Counted from the first letter of the stretch, positions 46,901 to 55,226 are shown. The stretch is 64,000 bases of DNA from Allomuricauda sp. (GCF_002699205.1 NZ_PABT01000029.1:30126-94125); one strand, 5' to 3'. Notes: generated by a model not told the origin, from the letters alone. Translations and numbers: made by a program.

Positions 46901-47017
46901 AGGGCACCCAATTTTCCAAAATACGTGAACTACGACCCAGAAAGTGATGGACTGGAAGGCGACAGTACAGTGCCCTCTACCAAGCGCTTTGCATTTAGTG
47001 TATCGGTAACATTCTAA
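43937..47017 (+). CDS. SusC/RagA-type TonB-dependent transporter
   Basis: 1026-residue outer membrane importer. A signal peptide (ends TINAQ) is followed by a carboxypeptidase-regulatory-like domain (VSGNVSDQAGPLPGVSILLK, IGVITDFDGNYTI), the TonB box region (LLDEVVVTAQG), the plug domain (LQGKVAGVSI, IRIRGDISLTGSNAPLIVV, GSEGRNGVILIQTKSG) and a barrel ending in RFAFSVSVTF with terminal Phe. It partners with the SusD lipoprotein 20 bases downstream to bind and import a ligand too large for porins. The presence of a MocR regulator and D-aminoacylase, with no glycoside hydrolase, suggests a peptide or amino-acid ligand rather than a glycan (inference). Confidence 0.94.
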   Translation: MFKNQFMCLCSLLVLSFTINAQQQVSGNVSDQAGPLPGVSILLKGTSIGVITDFDGNYTIRLKEGNGTLQYSYVGYKTKEILVGQQTVINVVLEENTELLDEVVVTAQGIKKSKKALGYAITNVSPEEVENRPEADLARTLQGKVAGVSITPADGQTGSSSSIRIRGDISLTGSNAPLIVVNNVPFNGLLRDIDPNDIQNVSILKGFNAAVLYGSEGRNGVILIQTKSGSATIGETRTTATYSTTVYTNTVSQLPEFQNTYSNGLEGVQFGSTVVSNFGPAFSELDEVPHPYAYLGDIFPEYADKMVQIEAKPNNVRNIFNMGIGTSHSFTFATSKEKVGFNLSAGYTDEKGIIANNDLKRFNLSIGGKAKLGEKLDISGNIGYSTRKVNLVNGESIFNVVYYLPRWIDLTELPYENPLTGESVYYRNDTNPLWMLHNSGNYDDKVRVFGNVTGDYQFTKTLKLTYRAGFDSENYTGFDYSNKGGYDDDSYRYGYLNIGDSKEVIVNQTVILGFNGGLIKNLTLDAQLGVNSQITRYKGNSSNSDGQIVYGFLRPSNFTATEASYSSSDENMAGAFAQLQFAYKNYLYTTFSGRNDWGSTVERDNRSLFYPGGSVSFIPTSAFNFGGNTLNYLKLRGAYATSSGYPSPYRTRSTLIIDPLRFAAPDGSYPVTNRYSTRYANLNLKPELHKELELGIETKLFHNRVTLETSVYKRVSEDQIVESPVAPSTGYDNQYINLGRIDSEGIEVDLGVDIFRGDKFRWNLRNILTANESLVRETTPTGADINIIEDRYAVEGEPFGVIKGDYALRDENGNLLISGNGGNTRVGEVINSADIGLPDKVIGDPNPDWRLTTINSIGIGNFSISAQMEYRNGGEIYSYAVKNMLERGVAKETENREGSFVIPGFLADDVTGEPLLDGNGYQIPNTIQMNSGRIGYSNYYNPNDLAMWDTSIFRIREVAVGYTLKPKPVDRLPFKRMDFTLSGRNLWYRAPNFPKYVNYDPESDGLEGDSTVPSTKRFAFSVSVTF

Positions 47018-47037
47018 CTCTATCTTAAAAGAAAACC

Positions 47038-48642
47038 ATGCAAAAAACGATAAGAAAAATCAAAACAATGGCGATGGCCTCCCTTGTGTTAATGGGGTGC
47101 GAAGTTTCCGATTTTGACCTACAGGAGAATCCAAACTATTTGACCCCCGCGAGTGCCGACCCAGAATATCTTTTGAACGAAATGCAGTACCAGTTCCAAT
47201 ATTTTATGGGCAGAATGTTTTTAAACACAGATGATGTGATGCGCTATGAAGCCATGACAGATACCTACGGCGATGTGGTATCGGTTAGTGTACTTGATAA
47301 TGAATGGGAAAGCTATTATGAAGCACTGAACAACTCAAGAACAATAGAAGCATTGGCGCAAGAGGATGAGACCCTGTTGTTTCATAATGCGGTCAATAAA
47401 TTGCTCATGGGCTACCTCACCATTGCCATGGTGGACTATGTGGGGGCAATACCCTATTCCCAAGCAGTAACCCCATCAGAATATCCCAACCCTGGACTGG
47501 ATAGCGGGCCGGCGATATATCAACAGATTCTGGAAGATATTGATCAAGCAATTGTGGATATCGAAGCATCCAATTTTAACTTTTCCACAGACCTTTTTTA
47601 CAATAGTGACAAGGAAAAATGGGTGGCATTCGCCAATTCTTTAAAGCTTAAAATTTTGGTGCAGACCCGATTGGCCAGCTCTGAAATCGGAATATCAGAT
47701 GTTGTATCGGAAATAAATGAACTGCTGGAAAAAGATTTGATAGATTCAGAAAGTGAAGATTTTCAATATACCTATTCAATAGTGGTAGAGCCAGAAAGTC
47801 GACATCTTTATTTCCAAAGAGGATATGTAAGTGATTTTGGACAATACGTGGGTAACTACTTCATGTTTATGTTGAAGGATTCCAAAAGTATGTACGACCC
47901 AAGGATTAGATATTATCTGTACCGTCAATCAGATAACGATCCGTTTAGCATTGTTCCCTATTCCACATGTCCACAGGAATCCAATGTGGATTATTGCTAT
48001 GTAGGTGATTATTATATAGGGTTGGATCATGGAGAAAACCGAACAGGTTACGGAGGTAATGATAAAAGAACGGTTTATGGTCTGTACCCCGGAGGAGGAA
48101 CTTTTGATGAAGACCAATTTCTTGGGGCCACCAAAACTTCAACCCATTTGCAGGGTGCAGGAATCCTGCCCTTGCTTACCTCTTCTTTTGTGAAGTTTCT
48201 TCGGGCGGAAGCTGCATTGATGCTCAAGACAAATGATGATCCTGAAAAACTTTTGGAGGAAGCCATAAGGGATTCCATGAACAAGGTGCTTGGTTTTGGA
48301 GGTGTCATCTCGGATTTTTCGGCAACTACCCAAGATGTTGAAGATTATATTGCAGAAGTACTGTTCAGCTTTAATAATGTGGCCACAGATGAACAAAAAC
48401 TGGATATAATCATCACCGAGTATTATCTGGCAGCTTATGGAAATTCTTTGGAAGCTTACAATGCATACAGGCGAACGGGGTACCCTTCCAACATACAGGT
48501 GCCCATAGATAACGATAACCCTACTTTTCCCAGAAGCTTCCCATTCTCGGCCAATGCGGTGGAAATCAATTCCTCATTGTTCCAAAAACAGAATACCGAT
48601 AAGGTTTTTTGGGATACCAATCCTGAGGGTTTTATTAAATAA
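47038..48642 (+). CDS. SusD/RagB-type substrate-binding lipoprotein
   Basis: 534 residues, lipobox at LVLMGCEVS. It follows SusC by 20 bases and has the helical TPR-like SusD layout of the SusD/RagB-like subclass often named SusD_2/SusD-like (ANSLKLKILVQTRLA, FLRAEAALM, EAYNAYRRTGYPSNIQ). SusD proteins form the lid of the SusC transporter on the cell surface. Sequence does not reveal the ligand. The end FPRSFPF...VEINSS is typical. Confidence 0.9.
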   Translation: MQKTIRKIKTMAMASLVLMGCEVSDFDLQENPNYLTPASADPEYLLNEMQYQFQYFMGRMFLNTDDVMRYEAMTDTYGDVVSVSVLDNEWESYYEALNNSRTIEALAQEDETLLFHNAVNKLLMGYLTIAMVDYVGAIPYSQAVTPSEYPNPGLDSGPAIYQQILEDIDQAIVDIEASNFNFSTDLFYNSDKEKWVAFANSLKLKILVQTRLASSEIGISDVVSEINELLEKDLIDSESEDFQYTYSIVVEPESRHLYFQRGYVSDFGQYVGNYFMFMLKDSKSMYDPRIRYYLYRQSDNDPFSIVPYSTCPQESNVDYCYVGDYYIGLDHGENRTGYGGNDKRTVYGLYPGGGTFDEDQFLGATKTSTHLQGAGILPLLTSSFVKFLRAEAALMLKTNDDPEKLLEEAIRDSMNKVLGFGGVISDFSATTQDVEDYIAEVLFSFNNVATDEQKLDIIITEYYLAAYGNSLEAYNAYRRTGYPSNIQVPIDNDNPTFPRSFPFSANAVEINSSLFQKQNTDKVFWDTNPEGFIK

Positions 48643-48659
48643 CAGGAAAACATGGCATT

Positions 48660-49820
48660 ATGAAAAGAATACAATTGATTTTAGGAATAGTGTTGATTAT
48701 GGGGTGTGCCCAGGAGAACAATACTTTTGAAGATATTACCTTTAAGGGAGGTTACCTGGTGTTTTCCGAGGCCCCAAACCTTAGCTTTAATATATTAAAA
48801 CTAGATACAGAAGTTTTTACGGCCACTATACAAGATCCCAATGAAAATGCCAGTAGTTATACTTTGAATGCGGTATATGAAGATGGGGAGGCCATTGCAG
48901 AAAATTTGGTCGAGGTCCAAAACTTTCCCTACACCTTGGAATTAAATATTGGTGAAGTACTGGAAGCTTTGGGAATAGCAGAAGATGCTGTGGAATTGAC
49001 TGATAAGATAACACTTGTTGCCACAGTGGTTACACCAACAGGAACTTTTAATGGGATGTCTCCGGATTATAGTTTCAATTATATAAACGAAGGAGGGAAT
49101 ACCACAACTCGTTTAAAGCAAGAGGAGCATAACAATGCTATGGAATTTACTATGACTTTTTTTCAACCTCCAGGCAAAAAAATTAGAGGCACCTCCTTTG
49201 AAGAGCCTCTTGTAGGGAGTGAAGAAGATGTATACAATAGAAATGGCGCTAATGATGAAACACTTGATCTTGTTAATGGAGAGGCCCCACCCTACGTGGA
49301 TTATACGGCAAAAGGAAATGGGGTCGATGATGAGCTCGGTTTTAATTCAGAATATGTGGCGATATCCAATATAAGTGCCAGTAGTATTGGATTTGTAGAA
49401 GAACGTATAGGGGTCATGTCTTTGTTTGAAGATTATGATGAATACCCTGATGGAGTTCAGGGTTTCCATTCAGAAGATGCGGATGGTGCCATTAGAATTA
49501 CATTCGACATGGTGGAAGTACCGGAAGGGCAGAACAACTCAGGTGTCTCTTTTGAGGTCTTCTTCGGTGACACCAGTTGGGAAGAATTGGATGGCATATA
49601 TGCCTATGCAAATATCACAACTGACAATGGGGATGAAGTTCTTGAACTTATAAATATTTATAATGACGATATCGAGGCTGTGGCAGGACAATGGATGGCA
49701 GTGGATAGTGGTTTCCAAAAAGGGATTCGATCCTATCAGTTGGTTATCCAAATACAATCTGGGGCGACAGCGGAATCTTTTGATCTCGATAATATTATTG
49801 TTTACGAAGCAGAAGATTAA
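48660..49820 (+). CDS. Surface lipoprotein of the SusCD locus
   Basis: 386 residues, start MKRIQLILGIVLIMGC with lipobox Cys. The N-terminal half looks like an Ig-like bacterial domain (FEDITFKGGYLVFSEAP, TATIQDPNENASSYTL), and the C-terminal half (DTSWEELDGIYAYANI, YQLVIQIQSGATAESFDLDN) resembles a jelly-roll carbohydrate/ligand-binding fold, with an acidic end. Genes in this position after SusD usually encode surface glycan- or ligand-binding proteins; that role is inferred from context only. 17 bases after susD. Confidence 0.72.
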   Translation: MKRIQLILGIVLIMGCAQENNTFEDITFKGGYLVFSEAPNLSFNILKLDTEVFTATIQDPNENASSYTLNAVYEDGEAIAENLVEVQNFPYTLELNIGEVLEALGIAEDAVELTDKITLVATVVTPTGTFNGMSPDYSFNYINEGGNTTTRLKQEEHNNAMEFTMTFFQPPGKKIRGTSFEEPLVGSEEDVYNRNGANDETLDLVNGEAPPYVDYTAKGNGVDDELGFNSEYVAISNISASSIGFVEERIGVMSLFEDYDEYPDGVQGFHSEDADGAIRITFDMVEVPEGQNNSGVSFEVFFGDTSWEELDGIYAYANITTDNGDEVLELINIYNDDIEAVAGQWMAVDSGFQKGIRSYQLVIQIQSGATAESFDLDNIIVYEAED

Positions 49821-49877
49821 GGTTGTCAATCCGTTGAGAAACCTACTTTATCAAATTAATAATCAAAAAAAGCATCT

Positions 49878-51215
49878 ATGGATACAATTGTGAGAAGAAA
49901 ATATCTTGTTTACTCCAAAAAAGCATTTTGGAGTTTTGTATTGGTGTTAGCGGTGTTTTCCTGTTCATCGGAAAGTAATGGGGAGGGTGATGTGATTGCA
50001 GATACAGAGCCTCCAACAACCCCGTCAGGATTAGAAGCCGAAAATATTACCCAAAAATCTTTGTATCTGTATTGGGATTCGGCCGTAGACAATGTTAAGG
50101 TGAAAAATTATTCGCTCTACCAAGACAACAAGTTTTTGGTCGGATCTGGTAAAGCCTCCTATTTTTTGGAAAACTTAATTCCCGGAACTGAATATACCTA
50201 CCAAGTGCTGGCTACCGATGCAGCAGGTAATTCTTCAGAGTTAAGTAGTCCTTTGAATGTTTCCACAATGGATCCGCTTGAGGCCGAACTGCAATACGAT
50301 TCAGGAAACCTAGAAGATTATTTGGGCAACCTATTGGACATGGTTCCAGGAATATCGGCCAATAAATACAAAGTCCCTACAGAAACAGATTTGAAACAAT
50401 GGGACTTGATTATCGACGCCATTTTAGATGAAGATATAACAGAAGCTGTGAATCAAGCGGTATATCTGAACTATCAAATTGTTGAGTTTACCGATATATA
50501 TTCCACGCCCAATCAGGTTTATTACATATTAAAGGAGTACGATATTCGATTAAATTATTGGGGCACCTATGTATTTAGTAAAACTCCAAAAAGAAAGGAT
50601 TTGGTATTGGCGGCACCGCACGTACTCCATGACCAAAAAACAGGACAACAAGCGGCCTATACTTTTAGAAGAAATGTAGGAAAAGCACTTTTTTTGAGCG
50701 GTGCACACCGATGCGATACAGATGAATCTTCTTCCTGTGATGGAACCACGACATCATGTAGCACGCAATATGCCCCTTATCGAATTTCAGATGTGCCCCA
50801 TAATACAAATTCGGCTTTTCAAAAAACCACTGAAAACCTTTTTGAAGCACTGCCCAACAGCGTTTTTGTTCAACTTCATGGATTTGGAAAGGAATCTACC
50901 GATCCTTATGTGATAATAAGTAATGGGACAAACAAAACACCGGATAAAGATTATGTGGTGATGATCAGGGACGCCCTATTGGAAGAGGATAATACGTTGA
51001 CTTTTAAAATTCCACATATAGATATCAATTGGACCCGCTATGCCGCTTTGGACAATACCCAAGGTAGATACATAAATGGCTCTTCCGATCCATGTAGTGT
51101 TCCGGCCACTGCTACGTCTGGAAGATTTATACATATAGAACAAGAACGATCTAAACTACGTGAAAATGAAACAGGATGGCTCAAAATAAGCAATGCGTTG
51201 GGCAAGGTTTTTTAA
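49878..51215 (+). CDS. Fibronectin-III lipoprotein with putative zinc-hydrolase domain
   Basis: 445 residues. After a lipobox (AVFSC) comes a fibronectin type III domain (about 43-130; PPTTPSGLEAENITQKSLYL, YQVLATDAAGNSSEL). The C-terminal domain, about 140-445, is unassigned but carries ordered polar motifs: LVLAAPHVLHD (H248, H251, D252), SGAHRC (H277), DVPHNT (H308), FVQLHGFG (H334) and FIHIEQERSKLRE (E421). The spacing of an N-terminal His pair, a later LHG and a distal Glu/Arg recalls M14-like and poly-gamma-glutamate hydrolases, though HxxE is not exact. Three Cys (279, 287, 294) may form disulfides. I infer a secreted hydrolase acting on the imported substrate; not certain. Confidence 0.65.
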   Translation: MDTIVRRKYLVYSKKAFWSFVLVLAVFSCSSESNGEGDVIADTEPPTTPSGLEAENITQKSLYLYWDSAVDNVKVKNYSLYQDNKFLVGSGKASYFLENLIPGTEYTYQVLATDAAGNSSELSSPLNVSTMDPLEAELQYDSGNLEDYLGNLLDMVPGISANKYKVPTETDLKQWDLIIDAILDEDITEAVNQAVYLNYQIVEFTDIYSTPNQVYYILKEYDIRLNYWGTYVFSKTPKRKDLVLAAPHVLHDQKTGQQAAYTFRRNVGKALFLSGAHRCDTDESSSCDGTTTSCSTQYAPYRISDVPHNTNSAFQKTTENLFEALPNSVFVQLHGFGKESTDPYVIISNGTNKTPDKDYVVMIRDALLEEDNTLTFKIPHIDINWTRYAALDNTQGRYINGSSDPCSVPATATSGRFIHIEQERSKLRENETGWLKISNALGKVF

Positions 51216-51330
51216 AAGTTTGGTTATTACTTGGCCATATCCCTTATTTTTTCTAGGTTTCCTATAACCTTTTTAAAGGATTGGATCTCTTTTTATTATG
51301 GTAGATGGAATAAATTAATTGAACACGAAG

Positions 51331-52887
51331 ATGAAGCATAGGATTTATTACGGATATATTGCCATTTTTTTGCTGCTCTTCGCAGCTTGTAAGAAACAAA
51401 AGATTGAGGCCGATATCTTGATAAAAAATGGAACTGTGTACACTGGTGAGGATTCTTTGCCCAAAGCCTTTAATATTGCTATAAAAGATGACAAAATCAG
51501 CTACATTGGCAGAGCAGATGGTGTTGAAATTATAGCATCCAAAACCATCGATGCCAAAGGTCTGGTGGTCTCTCCTGGTTTTATAGATCCACATACCCAT
51601 GCCACAACGGATTTAAGCAACCCTGAACTGTCCGATAACAAACCTTTTCTTTATCAAGGCGTCACTACCGTTACAGTGGGCAATGATGGTAACAGTCCAT
51701 ATCCATTGATAAAATATCGCGAAAAATGTGAAGGTCATGGGGTTGGGACCAATGTAGTGCTTTTAGTGGGGCATGGAACCATTCGTAGGATGGCAATAGG
51801 GAATACTGACCGCAAGGCCACTAGTGCAGAAATTGAAAAAATGCAAAACCTTATCCAAGTAGAAATGGATGCCGGCGCTTTCGGAATGTCAACAGGCCTG
51901 TTTTATGCTCCAGGAAGTTATTCCGATACAGAGGAAATTATTGCATTGGCCAAAATAGTGGCACAGAACAACGGTATTTATGACACCCACATGCGGGATG
52001 AAAGCACCTATTCCATAGGGCTTGTCCCAGCTGTGCAAGAGACCATAGAAATAGGTGAAAAAGCAAATCTGCCAGTTCATATTTCACATATTAAATGTTT
52101 GGGTGTCGAAGTGTGGAAACAAAGTGATTCCATTATCGATATCATCGAAACCGCCCAAAAAAATGGGGTAGATATAACAGCCAACCAATATCCTTATGAA
52201 GCTTCCGCGACAGGTTTACAATCGGCAGTAGTGCCACGTTGGGCTGAAAGTGGAGGGAAGGATTCTTTGTTTGTGCGTTATCAAAACCCTAAGTACAAGG
52301 AGCAAATCCTTAAAGAGACTCGAAAGAATATTGGCAGAAGGGGAGGACCGGAGACGTTGTTGGTGGTACAATCGCCCAACCCGGATTTTGTGGGAAAGAC
52401 ACTTTTGGAGATTTCAGAAGCCCTTAATATGAAACCTGAAGAGACGGTTTACAAAGTTTTGGAAGCAGGGTATATAAAGATAGCCTCTTTTAACATGACC
52501 CCTTACGATATTGCGAATTTCATGGATGAACCGTGGGTGGTTACAGGGTCTGATGGCGGCTCTGGACACCCCAGAAAATATGGGACTTTCCCCAAAAAAT
52601 ATCATAAATATGTAAAAAAGGACAGTGTGTTGGATTTAGGAGCCTTTATCAATCAAAGTACTTCTGTAACAGCGGAAATTTTAAGAATTCCCGATCGGGG
52701 TAAATTGAAGAAAGACTACTTTGCGGATATTATAATCTTTGACCCTGAAACGTTTCAGGACAAAGCAACGTACAATGATCCGTTTCAATTGGCACAAGGA
52801 GTAAAATACAGTATAATCAATGGGAAAATTTCTATTGATGAAGGTGAATACACAGGTGAACGAAATGGCGTCGTATTAAAAAAGTGA
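51331..52887 (+). CDS. Exported N-acyl-D-amino-acid deacylase
   Basis: Amidohydrolase removing the acyl group from N-acyl-D-amino acids (D-aminoacylase family). The 518 residues begin with a lipoprotein signal (LLLFAACKKQ), then metal motif DPHTHATTD, GAFGMSTGLFYAPGSYSDTE, DTHMRDES, HISHIKCLG, and the late GSDGGSGHPRKYGTFPK, all diagnostic of D-aminoacylases. The frame opens at a TTG at 51319, but ATG 51331 gives a normal signal peptide. Sitting last in the SusCD locus, it implies that the imported material contains N-acylated D-amino acids. Periplasmic or surface lipid-anchored location is unusual for this family and fits nutrient processing. Confidence 0.88.
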   Translation: MKHRIYYGYIAIFLLLFAACKKQKIEADILIKNGTVYTGEDSLPKAFNIAIKDDKISYIGRADGVEIIASKTIDAKGLVVSPGFIDPHTHATTDLSNPELSDNKPFLYQGVTTVTVGNDGNSPYPLIKYREKCEGHGVGTNVVLLVGHGTIRRMAIGNTDRKATSAEIEKMQNLIQVEMDAGAFGMSTGLFYAPGSYSDTEEIIALAKIVAQNNGIYDTHMRDESTYSIGLVPAVQETIEIGEKANLPVHISHIKCLGVEVWKQSDSIIDIIETAQKNGVDITANQYPYEASATGLQSAVVPRWAESGGKDSLFVRYQNPKYKEQILKETRKNIGRRGGPETLLVVQSPNPDFVGKTLLEISEALNMKPEETVYKVLEAGYIKIASFNMTPYDIANFMDEPWVVTGSDGGSGHPRKYGTFPKKYHKYVKKDSVLDLGAFINQSTSVTAEILRIPDRGKLKKDYFADIIIFDPETFQDKATYNDPFQLAQGVKYSIINGKISIDEGEYTGERNGVVLKK

Positions 52888-52940
52888 TAACCCATGTTTG
52901 ATTACCACTTTTTAACTGGTCAAATTGATATACTGTTTTT

Positions 52941-53430
52941 TTAAGGTTTCATTCCAGGCTGAACAATTTGGTAATTGGATTCAGCCTTAGCTTTTGCCAC
53001 TATTTTTTTTACATCTTCCAATAATTGCTTGGCATCGTAAATAATGCCGTCCTTAATAGTGTACTTAACCCCTCCAACACGTTTTATTGCATTATCCTCT
53101 TGTAACTTGATGGTACCTGTGCCGTACAGGACTTTTAGGTTTTCCAACGGATTTTCTTCGATAATTACAAAATCCGCTAGTTTTCCAGCCTTAATGGTCC
53201 CTATCTCATCATCCATGCCAAGAGCTTCCGCTCCTGTTTTTATATTCGTTCAAGAAAGTCTTCCAAAGCTTCTAGTTTTTTTCAGCAATTTTTTTGCTCA
53301 GTTCCCCAGTAATGCCAGTAGGATCCATGTGATTGTCTGCTTGGTGCATAAAATCGTCCTCATGCCAAGCAACTCTTCTAGCTCTTTATAGATCTCTATT
53401 GGCTTCATAATAACCATCGTTGGGGATATG
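52941..53430 (-). pseudogene. Amidohydrolase, truncated and frameshifted
   Basis: Reading on the minus strand across frames recovers the C-terminal third of an amidohydrolase: DGYYEANRDL, stop, RARRVAWHEDDFMHQADNHM, DPTGITGELSKKIAEKN, stop, LEALEDFLERI, frameshift, KTGAEALGMDDEIGTIKAGK, LADFVIIEENPLENLKVL and VKYTIKDGIIYDAKQLL to the end. At least two in-frame stops and two frame changes break it. The open 91-residue tail (start 53216) is not a functional unit. The N-terminal two thirds, including the metal-binding HxH, are missing; the break lies at about 53400-53440, where a second pseudogene begins on the other strand. Confidence 0.8.
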
Positions 53431-53628
53431 GAAAATGACCGAATACCGGATTATAGAAGAATTTTGTTTTGGGAACCCCATGTTGAGGTTGGAGATGATG
53501 AACTTCAGTTTGAGTTTTATACTTCTGATCTTACAGGAGAATTTGAAGTGGTTTTGGATGGCTTTACAACGTATGGCAAACCAATTACGATATATAAGAA
53601 CATTATTGTAAAGGAAGAGAGCCAATAG
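53428..53628 (+). pseudogene. C-terminal stub of MG2/TonB-plug surface protein
   Basis: The 66-residue frame reads PDYRRILFWEPHVEVGDDEL, FEFYTSDLTGEFEVVLDGFT and GKPITIYKNIIV. This is the conserved C-terminus of large Bacteroidetes proteins that combine alpha-2-macroglobulin (MG2), carboxypeptidase-like and TonB plug domains, where D-Y-R-R-T-L-Y-W-x-P and F-Y-T-S-D recur. Hundreds of upstream codons are absent. Its broken 5' edge coincides with that of the minus-strand amidohydrolase remnant. Confidence 0.7.
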
Positions 53629-53671
53629 TTGTATCTTTAAACCTTCGCTACTTTAAATAAATAATAAAACC

Positions 53672-54115
53672 ATGAAGAGATTATTCCAAATATCGATCAT
53701 ATTTATTGCCTTGGTCACTTTAAACAGCCAGAATGCTTTTGGACAAGCGCAGTTGGATGCTGAAACGGTCAATGATTTAAATAAAAAAGGGCAATATGCC
53801 ATTGGGGTCAGTGACGAACGCCATTTTAAAGGCGCCCTAGGTATGTATGATTTTCTTGTGGAAAATGGAGTAGAGGTAAGTGATTATGAAATCGTTGTTA
53901 AGGGCAAGGTGGTGAACGATTTGGTCAAGGGATCGGAACTGGAAACCTTTTTTCAAAAATACAAAGGCAAGGTTCGGGTGAGTGTATGCAGCGTAGCTAT
54001 GAAAAAGCGAGATGTTGCTGCGGACGAGCTTATTGAAGGATTGGAACCGGTACCAACATGGTCGGTTCGAATACTCCAACTTCAGGCCAAGGGCTATAAT
54101 ACGCTTACGTATTAA
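53672..54115 (+). CDS. Exported DsrE-like protein
   Basis: 147 residues with a Sec signal peptide (ends NAFGQ). The remainder fits a small alpha/beta DsrE/DsrF-like (sulfur relay) fold: KKGQYAIGVSDERHFKGALG, YEIVVKGKVVNDLVKG, VRVSVCSVAMKKRDV and a final RILQLQAKGYNTLTY. One Cys (in VSVCSVAM) is where DsrE-type proteins carry the reactive residue. The periplasmic location is shared by other flavobacterial DsrE-like proteins; function unknown. It stands alone after the pseudogenes. Confidence 0.7.
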   Translation: MKRLFQISIIFIALVTLNSQNAFGQAQLDAETVNDLNKKGQYAIGVSDERHFKGALGMYDFLVENGVEVSDYEIVVKGKVVNDLVKGSELETFFQKYKGKVRVSVCSVAMKKRDVAADELIEGLEPVPTWSVRILQLQAKGYNTLTY

Positions 54116-54181
54116 GTTTTTTTTCAAATTTTTGGGTGTAAACTCTTATCAATTCTAAGTCTAAATTTTGATTGAAACTCT

Positions 54182-54189
54182 TACTTTTG
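54182..54189 (+). promoter_or_regulatory. -7 element before small protein gene
   Basis: TACTTTTG matches TAnnTTTG 25 bases before the TTG start at 54214; no good -33 element is found. Confidence 0.4.
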
Positions 54190-54213
54190 TAGTTCAATTC
54201 ATTAGATAACAGC

Positions 54214-54582
54214 TTGGGAAACCATAGAAAAACATATGTTTTGGTCACTATGTTGGCTGTATATGCCTGGGCTATGGCATTGGGATATTCCTCAATTCAT
54301 TTTGTTCAGGATTCCGAAAGGCCATTAAGCCATCAATGGTACCAGCTGGATGATTTAGCAGATACGTTTCATCATACAGTTCCTTCTACATATTCGGACC
54401 ATACAACCGATGCGGATGAATACGATCGTTATCCTACTTTAGATAATCATTTCGCTTCAGGGCACAGAAGGGACATGTTGCCAATTATTGGTTGTACCAA
54501 AACAGGCGTATTAAAAGCTCCGAATAGCCTTATCAACAAAAATAAGGCAGCCCTTCTATATCCTTTCCATTTCTTCTTTTAA
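54214..54582 (+). CDS. Small His/Asp-rich membrane-anchored protein
   Basis: A 122-codon frame from TTG 54214 (or ATG 54250). The N-terminus is a membrane anchor or signal (TYVLVTMLAVYAWAMALGY); the rest is rich in His, Asp and Tyr (HQWYQLDDLADTFHHT, DHTTDADEYDRYPTLDNHFA) and ends YPFHFFF. Such composition could bind metal, but no family is recognised. The presence of a TAnnTTTG box just upstream supports expression; the non-ATG start and lack of homologs I can name leave it uncertain. Confidence 0.5.
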   Translation: MGNHRKTYVLVTMLAVYAWAMALGYSSIHFVQDSERPLSHQWYQLDDLADTFHHTVPSTYSDHTTDADEYDRYPTLDNHFASGHRRDMLPIIGCTKTGVLKAPNSLINKNKAALLYPFHFFF

Positions 54583-54682
54583 TTTTTTGTGTCCATTGTT
54601 GACATTTATATGTCTCGAAATCGATTAAAATAGCCCACCATACCGCGTAGGGTTACATATCATCTTACTTAAAATTTATTGA

Positions 54683-55177
54683 ATGGAATTAGGAACAATT
54701 ATCATTGGGCTTATAATTATAGCCCTTTGCGCAGCGCCATTTATATTTATGGCAAGAGGCAGAAAGAGAAAACAAAAAGAACTTTTGAACAAATTAAAAA
54801 GTATTGCCCAATCCAACAATACGGATATTGGCAATTTTGACTTTGGTCCTGGATTCGTCGTTGGTCTGTCCAGTGCCAAAAACTATATTTTGTTCTACAA
54901 GAAAAAAAGTGAACAGGATATTGAAAAGTGTATTCCTGTGGATAATCTTCGAAAATGCGAAGTAAAAGAAACAAAGCAAAGAATAAGATCCAAAAAGGGC
55001 ACAGAGGGGATTATTGATAAGCTGGAACTTGTTTTGTATCCCAAAGACCAAAGTGCTGCCCCAAATAGTTTTGAGTTTTATAATTCTGATGATTTTTTGC
55101 AACTAAATGGGGAACTACAGCTTGCGAAAAAATGGAATGGTATAGTAAAGGAGGCCATGGAGTTCCATAAGTCCTAA
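54683..55177 (+). CDS. Membrane-anchored protein of unknown function
   Basis: 164 residues. A single N-terminal membrane helix (IIIGLIIIALCAAPFIFMA, about 5-23) is followed by a basic stop-transfer region (RGRKRKQKELLNKLKS) placing the rest in the cytoplasm. The soluble part (NTDIGNFDFGPGFVVGLSSA, KNYILFYKKKSEQDIEKCIP, KLELVLYPKD) resembles a PH-like beta fold, but no family can be named. The gene is followed by a 22-bp tandem repeat and a very strong terminator. Confidence 0.7.
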   Translation: MELGTIIIGLIIIALCAAPFIFMARGRKRKQKELLNKLKSIAQSNNTDIGNFDFGPGFVVGLSSAKNYILFYKKKSEQDIEKCIPVDNLRKCEVKETKQRIRSKKGTEGIIDKLELVLYPKDQSAAPNSFEFYNSDDFLQLNGELQLAKKWNGIVKEAMEFHKS

Positions 55178-55182
55178 ACTAA

Positions 55183-55226
55183 TGTTGATTTGTTGTTTGA
55201 TTAGTGTTGATTAGTTGTTTGATAAG
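55183..55226 (+). repeat. Tandem 22-bp direct repeat
   Basis: Two abutting 22-base copies (55183-55204 and 55205-55226), based on TGTTGATTnGTTGTTTGAT, differing at two positions. The second copy runs into the left arm of the terminator that follows. Confidence 0.65.
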
